Shown piece by piece: positions 24,648 to 27,626 of a DNA stretch of 27,626 nt. The stretch covers positions 1 to 27,626 of the forward strand of contig JAYRGW010000047.1 of the NCBI GenBank assembly GCA_041907665.1. Reading direction: 5' to 3'. The position numbers and the translations under genes are program-made. This stretch comes from JAAYUD01 sp041907665. GTDB taxonomy: Bacteria; Bacteroidota; Bacteroidia; Bacteroidales; Bacteroidaceae. How positions within the stretch are numbered: the first letter of the stretch is position 1; each line of letters opens with the position of its first letter. The notes beneath the pieces are model-generated. The model saw only the letters and a list, made by a program, of their open reading frames with translations. It searched no databases and was not told the DNA's origin.

Positions 24648-27104
24648 CTATAGATCTTTCTTTGGGTAAAGGGTTTCCCACCACGATGCATCATCTTTCA
24701 GCCATTTGGCAAACCATGCAAAGATAGTGTCCTGCCATAAGAAACGCTTGCCGTAATCGAGTATTTGATGATTCTCGCCGCTAACTTCTACAAAGGCGGT
24801 TTCACGCCCCAATAGTTTTAAGGCCGTAAACATCTGAATGCTTTCTCCGATAGGAACGTTCGTATCGTTCGTTCCTTGGGTGAAAAGGATCGGAGTATGA
24901 ATCTTGTCTGCATTGAATAAAGGACTTTGGCGGGTATACATCTCCGGAGCATTCCACGGGTATTTCCCTGCACTGGCTACTTCACTGTACGAATATCCCC
25001 AGTATCCTTCACCCCAGTAGCTGGCAATATTGCTGATGCCGGCATGACTGACAGCGGCAGCAAAGATATCTGTTACGGTTTGCAAGTAATCTGTCATGAA
25101 TCCTCCATAGGAAGCACCTATACAACCTATTTTCTTTGCATTTACAAACGAATGTTCGGCACAAAACTTTTTAGTTCCCTCTATGATGTCTTGAGCAGGC
25201 CCATCTCCCCAAGTATTTACATGGCGTGCGGAGAATTTCTGACCGAATCCTGTAGCTCCACTAGGCTGAACCACATATACGATATAGCCTTGTGCCGCAT
25301 AAGCGTGAGCGGGATAACGAGATTCGAGTGTGCGTTGAGTAGGGGAGCAACCTCCATAATAATTTACGATAAGCGGATACTTCTTAGATGAATCAAAAAA
25401 TGGCGGCAGATAATAGCGTCCGTAGATCGTGTCGCCACGCGAAGATACAAAGTTCCAATCGTGGCATTCGCCTAGTATTACATCTTTTAAAATGACTTTT
25501 GAGCAGTCTTCAATCAGAACCGACTTCTTGGCTTTGAGGTTATAAGAATAAAGCCGAAAAGAATTGGATGCACTTTGTCCGATGTAAGTCATTATTGGAG
25601 CATGTGATGCAATGCTGTAATTGGTCACAACATCTTCTAATGCTCCCAATGAATGTATTTTGCCTGTAACAGGATTGAGCGTGAACAGATGTTCGCAGTC
25701 TTTATCATCTGCTGTAAAGTATATTTGACCATCATGCTCAGACCACGTCGGATTGGATACCGATGGGTTAAAGTCCTTTGTCATAGGTGTAACTATCTTT
25801 GTGGACAAATCGAATAAAAAGAGTTGTCCATCTTCCATGCTTGCGATTTGTCCCTCTGCTATATTCAGTCCTATTCCATTAAATGCTTCGGGCGAAGCAG
25901 ACAGTAGTAACTTCTTGGCATCGGGAGAGAATAAACAACTATTTATGAAGCTTTCGTCTTTCATTATAGTGTCCACTTTTAGTGTAGACATATTCATTCG
26001 ATAAATAGAAGTGACAGTCGTAGGGCGTTTGGTGAGGCGAGAGTGGCTCATCGAGAACAGTAAATAGTTACCGTCTTTCGATATATCGTTGAGATAGCAA
26101 GAGTAACTGCCATAGGTAAGCCGCTGCAATACTCCTGTTTTCAAATCATATTTTGATAAGAATAGTCTGTCTCTCCACCCCGGCTGTCTATCTTCGGGTT
26201 CGAGGACTTCAAATATTTCGGGGCGTTCTTTTGTTCCTTCTTCGCTTCCGGTTATTATTAAATAAGATTCGTCGGGGCTTACTGTAATACTACCTTGCGG
26301 AAGATGAGAGGCAAATAAAGTGCTGTATCCTGTTGCCATATCAACCTTATACAGGCAACGGTTGTCTGATTCTGTCGATTCAAAGAGGTAAGCATTCGAT
26401 TTGGGCATCCATTCCAAGTCGGCATCCATGCTCTTCTCTGCAATGATATGACTGTTGGAAATGTCTTTTACTTGTGCGCAATATCTTGTTTTCCCACCTT
26501 TTTGTGTATCCTTATAGTAGGCGATAATATATTTCCCGTTGGGCGATATAGCCGAGGCTGTTACTCTTAGTCCGTCCAGACAGTCTGCCGTAGTATAAAA
26601 GTGGCGCAGATCGGTAGTTGCTGAAACAGGATTCTTGCTTTCAATCGTAACAGAAAGCGAATCGTGAGCTGAAGCCTCTTGAAAATACTTGAGTACAATT
26701 TCATGACGGTATGGTGTCAGTTTTAGTAAAGGACTAGCGGTCTCTTTGCCATCAATAAATAATTTGTATGCTTTCGGTCCTTTTATAATCAGTTTGCCGT
26801 TAATATACTTGCTGGAATTAATATAGAATGAAAGTAGGCTCATCGATTGAGACTTTGCCAGAGACGGTACTATTTCTCCTTTCCATATATTGCCTTTGGC
26901 AGCAAGTTGGGTAGGAAAGTCATCGTTAGATAGGCTGGATAGATTTAAAGAATCGCCTTTTGCGTTTACAGAGTTTGTGGCAAATGGCATTGATACAGCC
27001 GTTGGTCCGAATAGTCGGAATTCATTTACGCGAGTACGTATAACTTGAGCTTGAATGGTAATTGCTGATACGAGAAAAATTGCGATTAATGATTTTTTTA
27101 TCAT
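24648..27104 (-). CDS. Secreted S9 (prolyl oligopeptidase) family peptidase
   Basis: This is an exported serine peptidase of the DPP-IV / acylaminoacyl-peptidase kind. The 818 residues start with a signal peptide (LIAIFLVSAITIQAQ), then an N-terminal region of about 170 residues I do not recognise, a WD-like beta-propeller (about 180-560, with repeated SPNGKYI, SPDESYL and SPDAKKL strands), and the alpha/beta hydrolase domain (about 590-818). The triad is Ser665 in GASYGGF, Asp747 in GTNDTNVP and His779 in GENHQI, all intact. The protein probably trims peptides in the periplasm; whether it prefers proline is not determinable. Its gene lies 13 bases after the small membrane-protein gene, suggesting one transcript, and converges on the PgpH-like gene. 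Confidence 0.93.
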   Translation of the reverse strand: MIKKSLIAIFLVSAITIQAQVIRTRVNEFRLFGPTAVSMPFATNSVNAKGDSLNLSSLSNDDFPTQLAAKGNIWKGEIVPSLAKSQSMSLLSFYINSSKYINGKLIIKGPKAYKLFIDGKETASPLLKLTPYRHEIVLKYFQEASAHDSLSVTIESKNPVSATTDLRHFYTTADCLDGLRVTASAISPNGKYIIAYYKDTQKGGKTRYCAQVKDISNSHIIAEKSMDADLEWMPKSNAYLFESTESDNRCLYKVDMATGYSTLFASHLPQGSITVSPDESYLIITGSEEGTKERPEIFEVLEPEDRQPGWRDRLFLSKYDLKTGVLQRLTYGSYSCYLNDISKDGNYLLFSMSHSRLTKRPTTVTSIYRMNMSTLKVDTIMKDESFINSCLFSPDAKKLLLSASPEAFNGIGLNIAEGQIASMEDGQLFLFDLSTKIVTPMTKDFNPSVSNPTWSEHDGQIYFTADDKDCEHLFTLNPVTGKIHSLGALEDVVTNYSIASHAPIMTYIGQSASNSFRLYSYNLKAKKSVLIEDCSKVILKDVILGECHDWNFVSSRGDTIYGRYYLPPFFDSSKKYPLIVNYYGGCSPTQRTLESRYPAHAYAAQGYIVYVVQPSGATGFGQKFSARHVNTWGDGPAQDIIEGTKKFCAEHSFVNAKKIGCIGASYGGFMTDYLQTVTDIFAAAVSHAGISNIASYWGEGYWGYSYSEVASAGKYPWNAPEMYTRQSPLFNADKIHTPILFTQGTNDTNVPIGESIQMFTALKLLGRETAFVEVSGENHQILDYGKRFLWQDTIFAWFAKWLKDDASWWETLYPKKDL

Positions 27105-27117
27105 GGTGCATTGAACA

Positions 27118-27387
27118 TTAACGATGGGTTATAAAGAAATATATTCCGATGAAGAATAAACTGAAAAGAGTGAGCCACCAACTTTTACGGAAGAGCCGTT
27201 TCCTGTCGATGTCTTCGCCATGATTGCGCAATCTCAAGGTTGAAATTAGTCCCAGAATAAAGACACATATTTCTAATCCAAGCATAATTGATATTAATAT
27301 CTGATGTTGTGATATATAAATATAAGCCACCAATAATAAAAAAGATAAGATGTTGGCAACATGGAGTATTTCTAATTTTCTGTTCAT
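27118..27387 (-). CDS. Small three-helix membrane protein of unknown function
   Basis: The 89 residues contain three hydrophobic segments: about 10-27 (VANILSFLLLVAYIYIS), 31-51 (ILISIMLGLEICVFILGLI) and 69-86 (SWWLTLFSLFFIGIYFFIT). A basic loop (LRLRNHGEDIDRKRLFRKS) separates the second and third. I do not recognise the family. It lies directly upstream of the S9 peptidase gene, 13 bases away, and probably shares its transcript, starting from a -7 element at 27418-27425. The ATG start is supported by that promoter distance. Confidence 0.7.
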   Translation of the reverse strand: MNRKLEILHVANILSFLLLVAYIYISQHQILISIMLGLEICVFILGLISTLRLRNHGEDIDRKRLFRKSWWLTLFSLFFIGIYFFITHR

Positions 27388-27417
27388 TCGATTTGATTGT
27401 TATAAGGTAGTATCAAA

Positions 27418-27425
27418 CAAAAGTA
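27418..27425 (-). promoter_or_regulatory. Putative -7 element for the membrane protein-S9 peptidase operon
   Basis: The minus strand reads TACTTTTG, matching TAnnTTTG, 30 bases before the ATG at 27387. A TTG further upstream is a poor -33 candidate. Confidence 0.5.
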
Positions 27426-27500
27426 CATCATTATTTTTAATTGTCGTTCAATTTTAGATGAATTCTTTACTCTACAGCTTCTCTTGTCGTACTGAATTTA

Positions 27501-27626
27501 GAAGCTGTTTAAAAATGGATTAAAATAATTACTATGTAATCACTTATTATATTGAATATCAGTTGGTTAATTGAGGTATTATTCGTAACTTTATGGTTAC
27601 TAATACATCAAGTTATGGAACAATAT
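27501..27626 (+). mobile_element. Possible left end of an insertion sequence (cut by window edge)
   Basis: GAAGCTGTTTAAAAATGG at 27501-27518 resembles the GAGGCTGTTTAAAA-like ends of some Bacteroidetes insertion sequences. About 75 bases further, a frame opens at ATG 27593 (MVTNTSSYGTI...) and runs off the window. That distance suits a transposase start, but eleven residues cannot be identified. The assignment is a guess from the end sequence and spacing. Confidence 0.3.

Noticed and set aside
1..27626. CRISPR array, tRNA or rRNA genes
   Set aside because: No regularly spaced repeats and no tRNA- or rRNA-like sequence were recognised by eye; a tRNA scan would be needed to exclude them fully.

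Overview
The window looks like chromosomal DNA of a gut-type Bacteroidales bacterium, most likely Bacteroides or a close relative. The evidence is the SusC/SusD pair, a one-polypeptide hybrid two-component regulator, repeated TAnnTTTG (-7) promoter elements typical of Bacteroidetes, and lipoproteins and housekeeping genes of Bacteroides type. No species can be assigned from sequence alone.

Layout. Bases 1-203 are the tail of an IS982-type insertion sequence. A terminator (234-269) separates it from pnp (309-2564, minus). Divergent from pnp, with its own good promoter, is a DUF4369/thioredoxin-like lipoprotein (2743-3897) whose redox cysteines are missing. A 533-bp gene-free stretch (3898-4430) holds a strong 18-bp-stem hairpin. 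From 4431 to 16414 lies a complete-looking polysaccharide utilization locus (PUL): a hybrid two-component regulator on the minus strand and, divergent from it, susC, susD, a lipoprotein made of two repeats, and two secreted CE1-like esterases, closed by a clear terminator at 16452-16488. The locus encodes esterases but no glycoside hydrolase. My inference is that it binds and imports an esterified glycan, plausibly feruloylated or acetylated xylan fragments, and removes ester groups while other loci cut the backbone.

Bases 16579-18687 encode a fused ADP-forming acyl/acetyl-CoA synthetase with its own promoter and terminator. Bases 18688-19349 hold no large gene; they carry a series of hairpins, a possible 24-codon ORF, and a 16-bp motif also found at 4024. 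Bases 19350-22461 (minus) look like an operon: gltX, then waaA (Kdo transferase), then a 109-aa PAS protein. Divergent from gltX is a 7TM-HD (PgpH-like) c-di-AMP phosphodiesterase (22511-24595). A secreted S9 prolyl-oligopeptidase-family peptidase (24648-27104) lies on the minus strand behind a small three-helix membrane protein (27118-27387). The last ~125 bases look like the start of another insertion sequence, but too little is present to be sure.

Most genes are ordinary for Bacteroides. The points most worth a second look are the esterase-only PUL with its candidate operator (a 21-bp-spaced direct repeat) and uORF-rich susC leader, the 16-bp element shared by two intergenic regions at the 3' side of minus-strand operons, the hairpin cluster at 18976-19047, and the cysteine-less thioredoxin-fold lipoprotein.
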